Of a stretch of 52,081 nt of DNA, positions 7,865 through 16,926 are shown piece by piece. How positions within the stretch are numbered: position 1 is the stretch's first letter; every line of letters starts with the position of its first letter. Origin of the DNA: an uncultured Verrucomicrobiales bacterium (GTDB taxonomy: Bacteria > Verrucomicrobiota > Verrucomicrobiia > Verrucomicrobiales > DEV007). Under the pieces are notes generated by a model. The model did no database searches and was not told the origin of the DNA. It saw nothing but the letters and a program-made list of their open reading frames with translations. The stretch is taken from contig CALAIY010000005.1 of the NCBI GenBank assembly GCA_937922595.1, positions 1-52,081 of the forward strand, written 5' to 3'. The translations under genes were made by a program, and so were the position numbers.

Positions 7865-8869
7865 ATGTCCTCTCCCGAATCCCCGGTCCGCGAACGCCCA
7901 GGCTTTTTCGCTAGCGCAAAAGCTGTGTTTCTGAACCTCTTCGACGCTGACTACGTGATCCCTGGTCGCGAAAAGTATTTCAAGCCCGATACCGAGCTGA
8001 TTGATCCTGTCCGTCTCATTCCGTATATTTTCCTCCATTCGGGCTGCTTGCTTGTGATATGGGCTGGCTTTAGCTGGACGGCTCTGGCGGTGGCGGCGTT
8101 TCTTTACTTTGTGCGGATGTTTGCCATCACGGGGTTTTACCACCGGTATTTCTCTCACAAGTCGTTTAAGACTTCGCGGTGGTTTCAGTTTGTGATGGCA
8201 GTGTGGGGCAATACCTCGATGCAGCGTGGCCCGCTCTGGTGGGCGAGCACGCACCGCCACCACCACAAGCACTCCGATCACGAGGGGGATAAGCATTCGG
8301 TGCGGATGCATGGGTTCCTCTGGGCACACATTGGCTGGATGACGTGCTCGAAAAATTTCCCTACGGATTATTCGAAGATCAAAGATCTCACGAAGTATCC
8401 TGAGCTTCGCTTCCTCAATAAATACGATTTCATCGTGCCTCTTTCACTCGGTGCGCTTCTTTGGGGCACTGGTGCGCTTCTGGAGCGCTTTGCTCCAGGG
8501 CTTGGGACGAATGGCTTCCAGATTTTCGTGTGGGGCTTCTTTATCTCGACGGTGATCCTTCTCCACGGCACGCTTTTCATCAACAGCATGGCTCACGCCT
8601 TCGGCAAACGCCGGTTTAAGACGACGGATGATTCTCGTAATTCGCTCATCCTGGCTCTCATCACGCTGGGAGAAGGCTGGCATAATAATCACCACCGCTA
8701 CCATGGCTCGACGCGCCAGGGATTTTACTGGTGGGAGATCGATATCACGTATTACGGGCTGAAGCTTTTCTCGAAGCTTGGCTTGATCCGTGATTTGCGC
8801 CCGGTGCCGGAGCATATTTACGAAGAGGCGCGCAATGGTGGCGTCCAAGAGGTGAAGAAGGCTGCTTAA
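7865..8869 (+). CDS. Membrane-bound acyl-CoA (delta-9 type) fatty acid desaturase
   Basis: 334 residues. Three histidine boxes of the stearoyl-CoA desaturase family are present: HRYFSH (about 93-98), HRHHHKHSD (130-138) and EGWHNNHHRY (270-279), binding the di-iron centre that inserts a cis double bond into acyl chains. Hydrophobic segments at about 53-90 and 188-240 fit the four-helix membrane layout. An electron donor is not encoded nearby. Followed after 22 bp by an FAD amine-oxidase-like gene on the same strand, so the two are probably co-transcribed. It likely tunes membrane fluidity. Codons are more G/T-ending than in most neighbours. Confidence 0.93.
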   Translation: MSSPESPVRERPGFFASAKAVFLNLFDADYVIPGREKYFKPDTELIDPVRLIPYIFLHSGCLLVIWAGFSWTALAVAAFLYFVRMFAITGFYHRYFSHKSFKTSRWFQFVMAVWGNTSMQRGPLWWASTHRHHHKHSDHEGDKHSVRMHGFLWAHIGWMTCSKNFPTDYSKIKDLTKYPELRFLNKYDFIVPLSLGALLWGTGALLERFAPGLGTNGFQIFVWGFFISTVILLHGTLFINSMAHAFGKRRFKTTDDSRNSLILALITLGEGWHNNHHRYHGSTRQGFYWWEIDITYYGLKLFSKLGLIRDLRPVPEHIYEEARNGGVQEVKKAA

Positions 8870-8891
8870 TTTTTTCTCCTCTTCTTTTTCC

Positions 8892-10148
8892 TTGGAACGC
8901 CTCGCCATCATCGGGACGGGCGTTGCCGGGCTCGGCTGCGCCCATTTCCTTCAGCACCGCTTTGATGTGACGCTCTTTGAGCGGAACAGCTATGTCGGTG
9001 GGCACACGAATACCGTGGATGCGAGGGCTTCGGACGGGTCGCCGGTGCCGATTGATACTGGGTTTATGGTCTTTAATAAGATCACGTATCCACATCTGAC
9101 GCGTCTTTTCGGTGAGCTTGGCGTGGAGATCATGCCGACGGATATGTCGTTTGCGGTGCGCGACATTGCTTCTGGCACTGAGTGGAATGGATCGGGGATG
9201 AATGAGGTATTTGGGCAACGGCGTAATTTGCTGCGCCCGCGTTTTTGGAAAATGCTGACGCAAATCAGCCGGTTTAATTCGGAGGCTGCGGCGGCGCTAG
9301 AGGATCAGTCGACGGAGGCGATGACGCTCCGTGAGTTTGTGGATGCGCGGGGCTATGGTGATGATTTCTGGGATCTTTATTTGGTGCCGATGAGTGCTTC
9401 GGTCTGGTCTACGCCTCCGGAATTGATGGCGAAGTTTCCGGCACGGACTTTGATTCGCTTTTGGCATAATCACGGATTCCTGGGTCTCCATACTCAACAC
9501 CCGTGGTGGACGGTGACGGGTGGCTCGCGGAATTACGTGAAGGCGCTTACCCGCCCATTTGCGGAAAGGATTCATACGGGCGATCCGGCGACTTCGGTGC
9601 GAAGAAAGGCGGATGGGAAAGCGGTGGTGACCACGGCGGGCGGCGAGCAGGAATTCGATCGTGTGATCTTCGCGACGCACGCGGATGAGGCTCTGGCTCT
9701 ACTGAATGATCCGACGTCTGAGGAGGTGCGTTTACTTTCGCCATTTTCGTATCAGGCGAATCGCGCGGTGCTCCATACGGATGATGCATTCATGCCGAAG
9801 ACGAGACGCTGCTGGGCGAGCTGGAACTACCATATCGGTGGCAACGGAAAACCGACGATCCATTATTGGATGAACCGCCTTCAGAAGGTGAGTGAGGAGC
9901 GAAATTATTTCGTGTCGCTCAATATCGATGATGGGAGCGTGGCTGAGGAGGCTATCGTGAAGACGATTGATTACACCCACCCGCTTTTTGATCTTGCGGC
10001 TTCAGAGGCACAGAAGGAGCTCCCTGAACTCAATCGTGCAGGGACGACGTATTTCGCGGGAAGCTATTTCCGCTACGGTTTTCATGAAGATGCCTTTGGC
10101 TCGGCGGTGGATCTCGCGACTGAGATCCTGGGGGGAGATCCGTGGTAG
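8892..10148 (+). CDS. FAD-dependent amine-oxidase-like protein (COG2907 type)
   Basis: 418 residues from a TTG start, the only start before the Rossmann fold. The FAD-binding motif IIGTGVAGLG lies at residues 6-15, followed by an acidic strand end and the VGGHTNT loop at about 36-42, typical of predicted NAD/FAD-binding proteins of the COG2907 group. Such proteins often neighbour cyclopropane fatty-acid synthase and DUF1365 genes in other bacteria, so a role in modifying unsaturated acyl chains is a fair inference given the desaturase immediately upstream. C-terminal block FAGSYFRYGFHEDAFGSA is the second FAD contact region. The substrate is not established. HpnE-like squalene desaturase was considered but the sequence fits COG2907 better. 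Confidence 0.8.
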   Translation: MERLAIIGTGVAGLGCAHFLQHRFDVTLFERNSYVGGHTNTVDARASDGSPVPIDTGFMVFNKITYPHLTRLFGELGVEIMPTDMSFAVRDIASGTEWNGSGMNEVFGQRRNLLRPRFWKMLTQISRFNSEAAAALEDQSTEAMTLREFVDARGYGDDFWDLYLVPMSASVWSTPPELMAKFPARTLIRFWHNHGFLGLHTQHPWWTVTGGSRNYVKALTRPFAERIHTGDPATSVRRKADGKAVVTTAGGEQEFDRVIFATHADEALALLNDPTSEEVRLLSPFSYQANRAVLHTDDAFMPKTRRCWASWNYHIGGNGKPTIHYWMNRLQKVSEERNYFVSLNIDDGSVAEEAIVKTIDYTHPLFDLAASEAQKELPELNRAGTTYFAGSYFRYGFHEDAFGSAVDLATEILGGDPW

Positions 10149-10173
10149 CTCGCGCGATGAGCGGATTCGGATA

Positions 10174-12405
10174 TCAGTAAACGAAGATACTCCAGCGGGG
10201 AGTGGGTCTATTGGTGAGCTCGAGCTGAGGGAAGTAGCGTGCGTCTTCACGCTTCACTGTGGGCGAGGCTAGGACGAAGGTGCTTTCTGGTGGGTAGCCG
10301 CCGGTGGTGAGATCGCCCTGGTAGAGGGAGACGGCGGTATTGATGCCGAGGGTGCTATTGCCATTTCCGAGTGCCCAGGGGTGATTGTAGAAGTAGGCGC
10401 GTGGGATGACTATGGTGATTCGGCGGGTGCCATTGCCACGTGTCTCGAGGGCGGCTCGGATATTTTTCTTATCCACGACGCGGTCGTAGCCGTTGCCGAA
10501 GGTGCCGGTGGGGCGCGCATCGGCGACGCCGAGACCGTCCTTGTGGCCAAGCTTGATGGTGACTGAGGGTGACATACCAAGGGTGCTGCGGGTGTCGTGC
10601 GGGCGAGCGTCGATTCGAATATCGACCCGCACGGAGGCTTCCGGAATTTCTGCGGTGAAGGGGGCGGGGACGAGTTCGGTATTCGTGATGTCGTAGGTGA
10701 GGTAGAGAGCGGCGGTATCGGCCTCGGCGCGGAAGAGCACGCCGGGGCTTTCGGGGTCGTCGAGAATCGCATCGGGGGTGCGGCCTGGGAGATAGCGGTC
10801 TACGGGATAGAGCGGGACGCGCTGGCCGAGGCCAAGATTGCGCACGATTTCGGCGGTGGCTTTGTGCGAGCCGAGGCTGCCGTTTTCGCCGAAGGCGAGA
10901 GTGAGCGGGATTTTCATGCGCCCACCGACAGGAAGTGCCGGGAAGCGAAGCGCGAGTGCTGCGGTGCCAATGTCCTGGCCGGTGAGATTGAATCGCCCTT
11001 TGACTCGCGCATCGAGTGCAGATGCCGAGTAGGGCACTGCAATCGTGGTGCCGGGAGAGACGGCGGTGAAGGTAATGTCGCTTTCGGCACTGAGGAAGTG
11101 CTCTGCGCCGCGCTCCCAGCCACCTGAAATCGGGCGAATGGACGCGTCGCAATCGACGTAAACCGCCGTTTTCCCGACAAGCAGACCAGTGATGACGGCG
11201 GAGCGTCCCGAAGCATCGGTGCTATCAAGATATTCGATGGCGGGGGCACCCTCGAATTCCGATCGGCGCTGAAGCGTGAAGCGAATTTCAGCGGAAGCTC
11301 CGGGAGCGAGATCGATGGCAATATCGGGCGCGGAAGCGGGATCGATATCGAGTGCGATAGTGGTGGAGAGTGGGCAGAAAACGGTTTTGAGCGGCTTGGC
11401 GGATGTATTGGTGAGTTTGCCGACGAAGGAGACCGCTGTTTCGCCGGAGGCGGAAACGCTACCAATGAGAGTGGCGGGCGCGGTGGGCTCGGTGCTCTCT
11501 CCGAGAAGACCTTTAGCGACAGCCTTCCCCATGGCGGCATGGCCTTCCCAATTCGGGTGGATGCGGTCGGGCGCGATTCCTGAGGGTTGATTCGGATGAA
11601 CGAAGAGTGGCGCAAGCGTGCGTTCGATCGCCGCGAAGGCGACCTCAGGGGCACGCACTTCGGATGTTTTGAAGAGATCGGCAAGCATCTGAGCACCCGC
11701 AGGCACAAAGGTGACGCCTGCCTGAGCAGCAAGCTTGCGAAGAATAGCGGACTGCCCCCGCGCAGCACCAAGGCCAATCCGGGCGGTAGGATGCAGGGTC
11801 ATCGGTGCCCCGACGAGGAGAACCTCAGCTCCACCGGCACGCGCGAGCCGGATCGATTCAGCACAGGCAGCTTCATAATCACGAAGAGGAAGGCGGCCAA
11901 TGCCATCATTGATCCCAAAATTGAGGAGGACAAGGTCAGGAGAATTATCAAAAACGCCGGTGCTCAGCGGAAGAAGCCCGTAGAAGACATCGGCTCCATT
12001 TCGAGAGAAATTTTCGAGGGTGATTTCAGGCCCGAAGCTGTCCGATGATTTTTTAGGGAGCTGTTTGCTTGGATTCACTGCCCGCACCCCGCCGGTGTAA
12101 AAAAATTCACGCGTGAGAGCCTCCGCAAAAACGCCCGAGTAGGTGCGGAGCACGTTGTAAGTATCAGGCTCGTAGAGATAGCCGCGGGTCACACTATCGC
12201 CGATGAGAGCAATATGAAGCGGCAGGCGAGCGGCGGTGAGCGCACTCACTTTCGGGAGTCGCTCCGTCAGACGTGCCGCGATCACTTCCGGAGAAGGGCG
12301 TTTCGCGCCTTCGCGCAGGGCTATCTGGGCGGGAGTCGAGGAAGAAAACCCAAGCAGGGCGAGCGCTACAAGCTGGGGGGAAATCGAGCGGAATATCATC
12401 GTCAA
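10174..12405 (-). CDS. Secreted SGNH/GDSL hydrolase with long C-terminal region
   Basis: 743 residues with a signal peptide (hydrophobic about 10-21, probable cleavage after SSTPA-Q). The SGNH hydrolase domain covers about 60-300: Ser71 in IALIGDSVTRG, Asn166 in NFGINDG, and Asp280/His283 in DRIHPNWEGH. This gives esterase or lipase-type chemistry, often deacetylation of polysaccharides. The remaining ~440 residues are beta-rich with no recognised catalytic motif; the last part (from about 590) resembles a carbohydrate-binding or DOMON-like fold, but only loosely. It is tail-to-tail with the amine-oxidase gene and divergent from the ALDH-like gene. Probably acts in the periplasm or outside on glycans. 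Confidence 0.85.
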   Translation of the reverse strand: MTMIFRSISPQLVALALLGFSSSTPAQIALREGAKRPSPEVIAARLTERLPKVSALTAARLPLHIALIGDSVTRGYLYEPDTYNVLRTYSGVFAEALTREFFYTGGVRAVNPSKQLPKKSSDSFGPEITLENFSRNGADVFYGLLPLSTGVFDNSPDLVLLNFGINDGIGRLPLRDYEAACAESIRLARAGGAEVLLVGAPMTLHPTARIGLGAARGQSAILRKLAAQAGVTFVPAGAQMLADLFKTSEVRAPEVAFAAIERTLAPLFVHPNQPSGIAPDRIHPNWEGHAAMGKAVAKGLLGESTEPTAPATLIGSVSASGETAVSFVGKLTNTSAKPLKTVFCPLSTTIALDIDPASAPDIAIDLAPGASAEIRFTLQRRSEFEGAPAIEYLDSTDASGRSAVITGLLVGKTAVYVDCDASIRPISGGWERGAEHFLSAESDITFTAVSPGTTIAVPYSASALDARVKGRFNLTGQDIGTAALALRFPALPVGGRMKIPLTLAFGENGSLGSHKATAEIVRNLGLGQRVPLYPVDRYLPGRTPDAILDDPESPGVLFRAEADTAALYLTYDITNTELVPAPFTAEIPEASVRVDIRIDARPHDTRSTLGMSPSVTIKLGHKDGLGVADARPTGTFGNGYDRVVDKKNIRAALETRGNGTRRITIVIPRAYFYNHPWALGNGNSTLGINTAVSLYQGDLTTGGYPPESTFVLASPTVKREDARYFPQLELTNRPTPRWSIFVY

Positions 12406-12470
12406 AAGAATTCATCTATGGCAGCCCCCTCCAAGGTTTGCCACTGACAAAACAACCGCTATGCTCCGCA

Positions 12471-13358
12471 ATGCCGCCAACCACGCCCCGGCTCCCGATC
12501 CTGAAAACCTACAAACTCTTCATCGGGGGGAGATTCCCGCGCACGGAGAGCGGGCGCACCCTGTCAGCCAACGCAGTGAAGTCCGGAACGCCCATCGCCC
12601 AGTATTGCCACGCCTCTCGCAAAGATCTTCGCGATGCAGTCTCTGCCGCCCGCGCCGCTTTCCCCAGCTGGTCGGAGAAGACGAGCGCCTACCTCCGCGC
12701 ACAGATTCTCTACCGCTGCGCCGAGATGCTCGAAAGCCGCGCCGCCTCTATTGCCTCCGAGCTGGCGCTAAACGCCGGAATCCCCGAAAAAGCCGCCCTG
12801 GCTGAAGTCCATGAAGCCTGCGATCGCCTGGTTCACTTTGCTGGCTGGTGCGATAAATTCACCCAAGTCTTCAGCTCGGTAAATCCCGTCGCTTCGCCCC
12901 ATTTCAGTTTTTCCAGCCCTGAGCCCACAGGAGTTGTCGGTGTGCTTTGCCCCGATACCCCCGGCCTCCTCCCCCTTGTAAGCCTCATGGCCGAGACCGT
13001 CCTCTCGGGAAATACCGTAGTTCTCCTCGCCTCGGAGACCACCCCCCTCCCCGCCCTCGCCCTTGCCGAAGTCGTCGCCACATCCGATGTGCCAGGAGGC
13101 GTCATCAATATCCTCACCGGAAACCGCGCAGAACTCGCCCCCACCTTCGCAACGCACATGGATATCAACGCCCTGGTAGACGCCTCCGCCGATCCCAGCG
13201 TCGCAAAAACTCTCCAAGCTGGCCGCGCAGAGAATCTCAAGCGCGTCACCACTCGCGCTCTCGCCGAAAAAGACTGGTTCTCCGATGCCGCCCGCGATCC
13301 CTTCGCCATCGCCGACACCACGGAATTGAAAACCGCCTGGCACCCGGCGGGGGTATAA
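12471..13358 (+). CDS. Half-length aldehyde-dehydrogenase-like protein lacking the catalytic part
   Basis: Start set at the ATG at 12471 (MPPTTPRL); the frame is open further upstream but overlaps the divergent hydrolase and shows no homology there. About 295 residues: an ALDH N-terminal region (KLFIGGRFPRTESGRTL) and coenzyme-binding region (EPTGVVGVLCPD, LASETTPLPALALAEVV, VPGGVINILTGN). Full ALDHs have about 480 residues; here the protein ends soon after AENLKRV, so the LELGGK glutamate and catalytic cysteine are missing. It cannot be an active dehydrogenase by itself. Thymidine phosphorylase follows after 6 bp, so a structural or regulatory role in deoxyribose or nucleoside breakdown is plausible but unproven. 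Confidence 0.8.
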   Translation: MPPTTPRLPILKTYKLFIGGRFPRTESGRTLSANAVKSGTPIAQYCHASRKDLRDAVSAARAAFPSWSEKTSAYLRAQILYRCAEMLESRAASIASELALNAGIPEKAALAEVHEACDRLVHFAGWCDKFTQVFSSVNPVASPHFSFSSPEPTGVVGVLCPDTPGLLPLVSLMAETVLSGNTVVLLASETTPLPALALAEVVATSDVPGGVINILTGNRAELAPTFATHMDINALVDASADPSVAKTLQAGRAENLKRVTTRALAEKDWFSDAARDPFAIADTTELKTAWHPAGV

Positions 13359-13364
13359 ATAGCA

Positions 13365-14600
13365 ATGTCACGCCAGCCCCCCGTAGCATTTTCTGCGACC
13401 GACACCATCGAGCGCAAGCGCGATGGGCACGAACTCACCGAGCCTGAGATCCACGCCTTCATCAAAGGGTTCACCTCCGGCGACGTACCCGAATACCAGG
13501 CCGCCGCCTTCGCCATGGCCGTCTACTTCAAAGGCATGACCCCAGAGGAAACCGCCACCCTCACTCGCGCAATGTGCGACAGCGGAACGCGTTTCGAGCA
13601 CCCCACAGGCAGCCCCACCAAAGTCGACAAACACTCCACCGGCGGCATCGGCGACAAGACCTCTCCCATCCTCGCCCCCCTACTCGCCTGTCACCAAGTC
13701 TGGGTTCCCATGGTCTCCGGACGCGGCCTCGGCATCACCGGCGGCACCCTCGACAAGCTCGAATCCATCCCAGGCCTCTCCACCAATATCTCACTCACCG
13801 ACGCCTACGCCCAACTCGCCGAATGCGCAGTCGTCATGATGGGACAAACCCCAGAAATCTGCCCTGCCGATCGCAAGCTCTACGCACTTCGCGACGTCAC
13901 CGCCACCGTCCCGTCTCAGCCACTCATCGTCGCCAGCATCCTCTCGAAAAAGCTCGCCGAATCGCTCGACCAACTCGTCCTCGACGTCAAATTCGGCAGC
14001 GGAGCCTTCATGAAGACACGCGCCGAAGCCGAGCAGCTCGCCGAAGCCCTCACCACCACCGCCAGCGCCGCAGGCCTCCCCACAAAAGCCATCCTCTCCC
14101 CCATGCAAGAGCCGCTCGGCCACGCCGTAGGCAACGCTCTCGAAATAATCGAAGTCATCGAGACCCTAAAGGGAAACGGCCCCACCGATCTCATCAATCT
14201 CACCCTCGATCTTGCCGCAGCCCTCGGCATCGACCGCGCTGCCGCGCAAACCACCCTCTCCGACGGCACCGCCCTCACCCGTTTCGAAAAAATGGTACAC
14301 ATGCAAGGCGGCAGCATCGAAGCCTTCACCAGCCGCGCCCCAGCCCCCGTCATCCGTGAAATCCCAGCTCCCACATCAGGCACACTCACCGCCCTAGATG
14401 CCGAGACCATCGGACGAGCCGCCGTCGCCCTAGGCGCAGGACGCCAAAAATCAGACGACCAAATAAATATGGCAGTCGGCTTCGATCAGATTGCAAAAGT
14501 AGGCACCTCCCCCACCCTCCTCGCCCGCGTCCATGCAACCTCCGAAGCCGCCGCCAACTCCGCCGCACAAAAACTTCTCGCAGCAGCCATAATCCAATAA
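13365..14600 (+). CDS. deoA: Thymidine / pyrimidine-nucleoside phosphorylase
   Basis: 411 residues. It cleaves thymidine (or uridine) with phosphate to give the base and (deoxy)ribose 1-phosphate in pyrimidine salvage. The family signature is clear: KVDKHSTGGIGDKTS then VPMVSGRGLGITGGTLDKLE at about 85-130, the phosphate and nucleoside-binding loops. Later FGSGAFMKT fits the second phosphate-side loop. It is shorter than E. coli DeoA (440) and near the length of Pdp enzymes, so pyrimidine specificity is open. It follows the ALDH-like gene by 6 bp and precedes an orphan hypothetical by 4 bp. Confidence 0.92.
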   Translation: MSRQPPVAFSATDTIERKRDGHELTEPEIHAFIKGFTSGDVPEYQAAAFAMAVYFKGMTPEETATLTRAMCDSGTRFEHPTGSPTKVDKHSTGGIGDKTSPILAPLLACHQVWVPMVSGRGLGITGGTLDKLESIPGLSTNISLTDAYAQLAECAVVMMGQTPEICPADRKLYALRDVTATVPSQPLIVASILSKKLAESLDQLVLDVKFGSGAFMKTRAEAEQLAEALTTTASAAGLPTKAILSPMQEPLGHAVGNALEIIEVIETLKGNGPTDLINLTLDLAAALGIDRAAAQTTLSDGTALTRFEKMVHMQGGSIEAFTSRAPAPVIREIPAPTSGTLTALDAETIGRAAVALGAGRQKSDDQINMAVGFDQIAKVGTSPTLLARVHATSEAAANSAAQKLLAAAIIQ

Positions 14601-14604
14601 TCTT

Positions 14605-15042
14605 ATGAAATGGTTTTCAATGACAGCGGTCTACTACTGGAAATCCAGCCCACCAAAACAACGCCGCTACGAACGACGTGTCACACTTTGCAGCGCCAAA
14701 AATGCAAAAAAAGCCGAAGCCAAACTGCTAAAAGAAGCAAAGTCGTATACGAAAGCATTAGATGGAGTCGTGTTTCTCGATGCCTATTTCAGTGGAAAGC
14801 TCGGCGACCCACCCGGTAAGACCCCTGTCGAAATCGATTATGAGCTTACCCTTGCCGTCGATCCTAAATCTGGAAAAGCACTCAAACCAAAGCAATTTCT
14901 TTGCGAGCACTGGGCATACGACCGCGTCAAAAACTGTGAAGATTTTGGATTCAAACACGCCTGGTACAACAAAGATGACGTAAACAGCGGATGTCACAAC
15001 TGCCGCATAATCCGCAAGGGGCAGCTCTGGAAAAACACGTAG
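14605..15042 (+). CDS. Hypothetical protein, possible DUF4288-like N-terminal part
   Basis: 145 residues, no signal peptide or membrane helix. The N-terminal part (AVYYWKSSPPKQRRYERRVT, then AKNAKKAEAKLLKEA) loosely resembles DUF4288-type proteins. The C-terminal third has four cysteines including SGCHNC, which could bind zinc. Base composition is lower in GC than deoA and ribBA on either side, suggesting later arrival. Alternative start MTAVYY at 14617 is possible. I cannot name a function. Confidence 0.6.
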   Translation: MKWFSMTAVYYWKSSPPKQRRYERRVTLCSAKNAKKAEAKLLKEAKSYTKALDGVVFLDAYFSGKLGDPPGKTPVEIDYELTLAVDPKSGKALKPKQFLCEHWAYDRVKNCEDFGFKHAWYNKDDVNSGCHNCRIIRKGQLWKNT

Positions 15043-15162
15043 ATACTTTCTGCACTCCTCCCCAAAAAAACACCGAGCGCAAAGCAAGCCTCTTGAAGGT
15101 ATCCATCCACCCTTCAAAAGCCCCATCACCCGGCCTTAAATCTTCCCCCTTAAATCTCCCAA

Positions 15163-16350
15163 ATGTTCTCCCCAATTTCAGAAATCATCGCCGACATCGC
15201 AGCCGGCCGCCCAGTCGTCGTCACCGACGATGCCGACCGTGAAAATGAAGGCGACCTCGTCTGCGCCGCTGAAAAAGTGACGCCCGAGATCATCAATTTT
15301 TTCGCCGCCGCCAAAGGCATGATCTGCGTCCCAATGACTGAAGATCGCGCCCGCACCCTCGGCCTCGATCCCATGGTACAGCAAAACCGCGAAGCCATGC
15401 GCACCAATTTCACCGTCACCGTCGATGCCGCCGCAGGCATCACCACCGGAATTAGTGCCGCCGACCGCGCCCACACCATCAAGCTCCTCGCAGACCCCGA
15501 AAGCACCCCCGCCAATTTCGTCCACCCCGGCCACATCAATCCCCTCGTCGCCCGCGCCGGCGGAGTGCTCCGCCGCGCTGGGCACACCGAAGCAGCCGTC
15601 GATCTCGCTCGGCTTGCCGGTCTCTCAGAAGTCGGCGTCATCTGTGAAATCCTCAATGAAGACGGAACCATGGCACGCGCCGATGACCTCCACACCTTCT
15701 GTAAGGAAAACGGCCTCAAGATGACCTCCATCGAAGCCCTCATCGATTACCGCCGCAAAAAAGAACAACTCGTAAAACGGGATCAAGTCATCAAACTCCC
15801 CACCGATTTCGGCGAATTCGACCTCTACCTCTACACCTCCACCATTTCCGACGAGCACCACCTCGCCCTAGTCTGCGGAGAGATCCACCCAGACGAACCC
15901 GTCCTCGTTCGCGTCCACAGCGAATGCCTCACCGGAGACGTATTCACCAGCCGACGCTGCGACTGCGGCAGCCAGCTCCACAACGCAATGGAACGCATCC
16001 AACAAGAAGGCTCCGGCGTGCTCCTCTACATGCGCCAGGAAGGCCGCGGCATCGGCCTCCCTGCAAAAATCCACGCCTACAAATTACAAGAACAAGGCTA
16101 CGACACCGTCGAAGCCAATGAAAAACTCGGCTACGGCATGGATCTTCGCGATTACGGCATGGGAGCTCAAATCCTCCACGACCTCGGAGTCCGCGACATC
16201 CGCCTCATGACCAACAACCCCAAAAAAGTCGTCGGCCTCCAAGGGCATAACCTACAAATCATCGAGCAAGTCCCCATCAAAATCGAGGCCAATGCAGACA
16301 ACGCAAAATACCTCGATACCAAGCGAGATAAAATGGATCACATTCTTTAG
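15163..16350 (+). CDS. ribBA: Bifunctional DHBP synthase / GTP cyclohydrolase II
   Basis: 395 residues. The N-terminal domain (1-200) makes 3,4-dihydroxy-2-butanone 4-phosphate from ribulose 5-phosphate: DDADRENEGDLVCAAE binds metal and substrate. The C-terminal domain (about 205-375) opens GTP in the first riboflavin step: zinc cysteines 255, 266 and 268 with the same spacing as in E. coli RibA, followed by RQEGRGIGL and NPKKVVGL. Both sites look complete. No FMN riboswitch is visible in the 120 bp upstream and no other rib gene is near. The stop lies 4 bp from that of the convergent NUDIX gene. Confidence 0.95.
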   Translation: MFSPISEIIADIAAGRPVVVTDDADRENEGDLVCAAEKVTPEIINFFAAAKGMICVPMTEDRARTLGLDPMVQQNREAMRTNFTVTVDAAAGITTGISAADRAHTIKLLADPESTPANFVHPGHINPLVARAGGVLRRAGHTEAAVDLARLAGLSEVGVICEILNEDGTMARADDLHTFCKENGLKMTSIEALIDYRRKKEQLVKRDQVIKLPTDFGEFDLYLYTSTISDEHHLALVCGEIHPDEPVLVRVHSECLTGDVFTSRRCDCGSQLHNAMERIQQEGSGVLLYMRQEGRGIGLPAKIHAYKLQEQGYDTVEANEKLGYGMDLRDYGMGAQILHDLGVRDIRLMTNNPKKVVGLQGHNLQIIEQVPIKIEANADNAKYLDTKRDKMDHIL

Positions 16351-16354
16351 AAGC

Positions 16355-16831
16355 CTAAAAGAAAGTCACCGCGCGCTCCAGCATCCGATCCCCATCAAAG
16401 ACAAACGTCCCCGAGAATTTCTGCCCCGCAAGCATCTCATTCAGCCAGCACGCATCATCCGCCCACATCTCCTCAAACGGAATCTCATTCACCGAAGTCC
16501 ACATCGGAATCGCCTCGTCCGTCTCCGTCGGAGTCCCCTCATAGCCTTCGGCTAAAAACACCGTCACGTGCATATGCATGCCATCTACGAATGCGAAAGA
16601 CAGAGTCCCCATCTCCACAGGTTCCAGTGCAGTCACGTGAAGTTCTTCCTGCGTCTCCCGCACCGCGCACTCAAGAGCCGTTTCTCCGGGATCAAGCTTT
16701 CCTCCTGGCCCATTGATCTTGCCCGCGCCAATCCCCCGCTTTTTGCGGATCAAAAGAATGCGATCCCGATCGCGGATAAACATTAGGGTCGCGCGCACGT
16801 TAGGCTCCCACGTCTGCCAGTTTACTGTCAT
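16355..16831 (-). CDS. NUDIX hydrolase (MutT/MTH1-like)
   Basis: 158 residues. The Nudix box GGKLDPGETALECAVRETQEEL (written here as GGKLDPGE, ALECAVRE, TQEEL; residues about 43-65) has all metal-binding positions. The short form and the NGPGGKLDPGE context resemble the 8-oxo-dGTP/2-hydroxy-dATP diphosphatases of the MTH1 group, which clean oxidised nucleotides. The substrate is not certain. Convergent with ribBA. Confidence 0.88.
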   Translation of the reverse strand: MTVNWQTWEPNVRATLMFIRDRDRILLIRKKRGIGAGKINGPGGKLDPGETALECAVRETQEELHVTALEPVEMGTLSFAFVDGMHMHVTVFLAEGYEGTPTETDEAIPMWTSVNEIPFEEMWADDACWLNEMLAGQKFSGTFVFDGDRMLERAVTFF

Positions 16832-16926
16832 CTACTTGCGCCCATCGGCCACACTCACCGAAGGAGCAAGCTCCGTCTTGCCTCGCTTGCGGAAACCTCC
16901 GTCACAGCCATGATCCCCACTCCACG

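Noticed and set aside
7659..7934. 91-codon frame in the fabD-desaturase gap
   Set aside because: Runs into the desaturase gene and has no family match; the gap fits a divergent promoter region.
12273..12470. Upstream extension of the ALDH-like frame
   Set aside because: Overlaps the divergent hydrolase start and shows no ALDH-like residues before 12471.
15043..15162. FMN riboswitch before ribBA
   Set aside because: No conserved FMN-aptamer blocks could be seen in these 120 bases.
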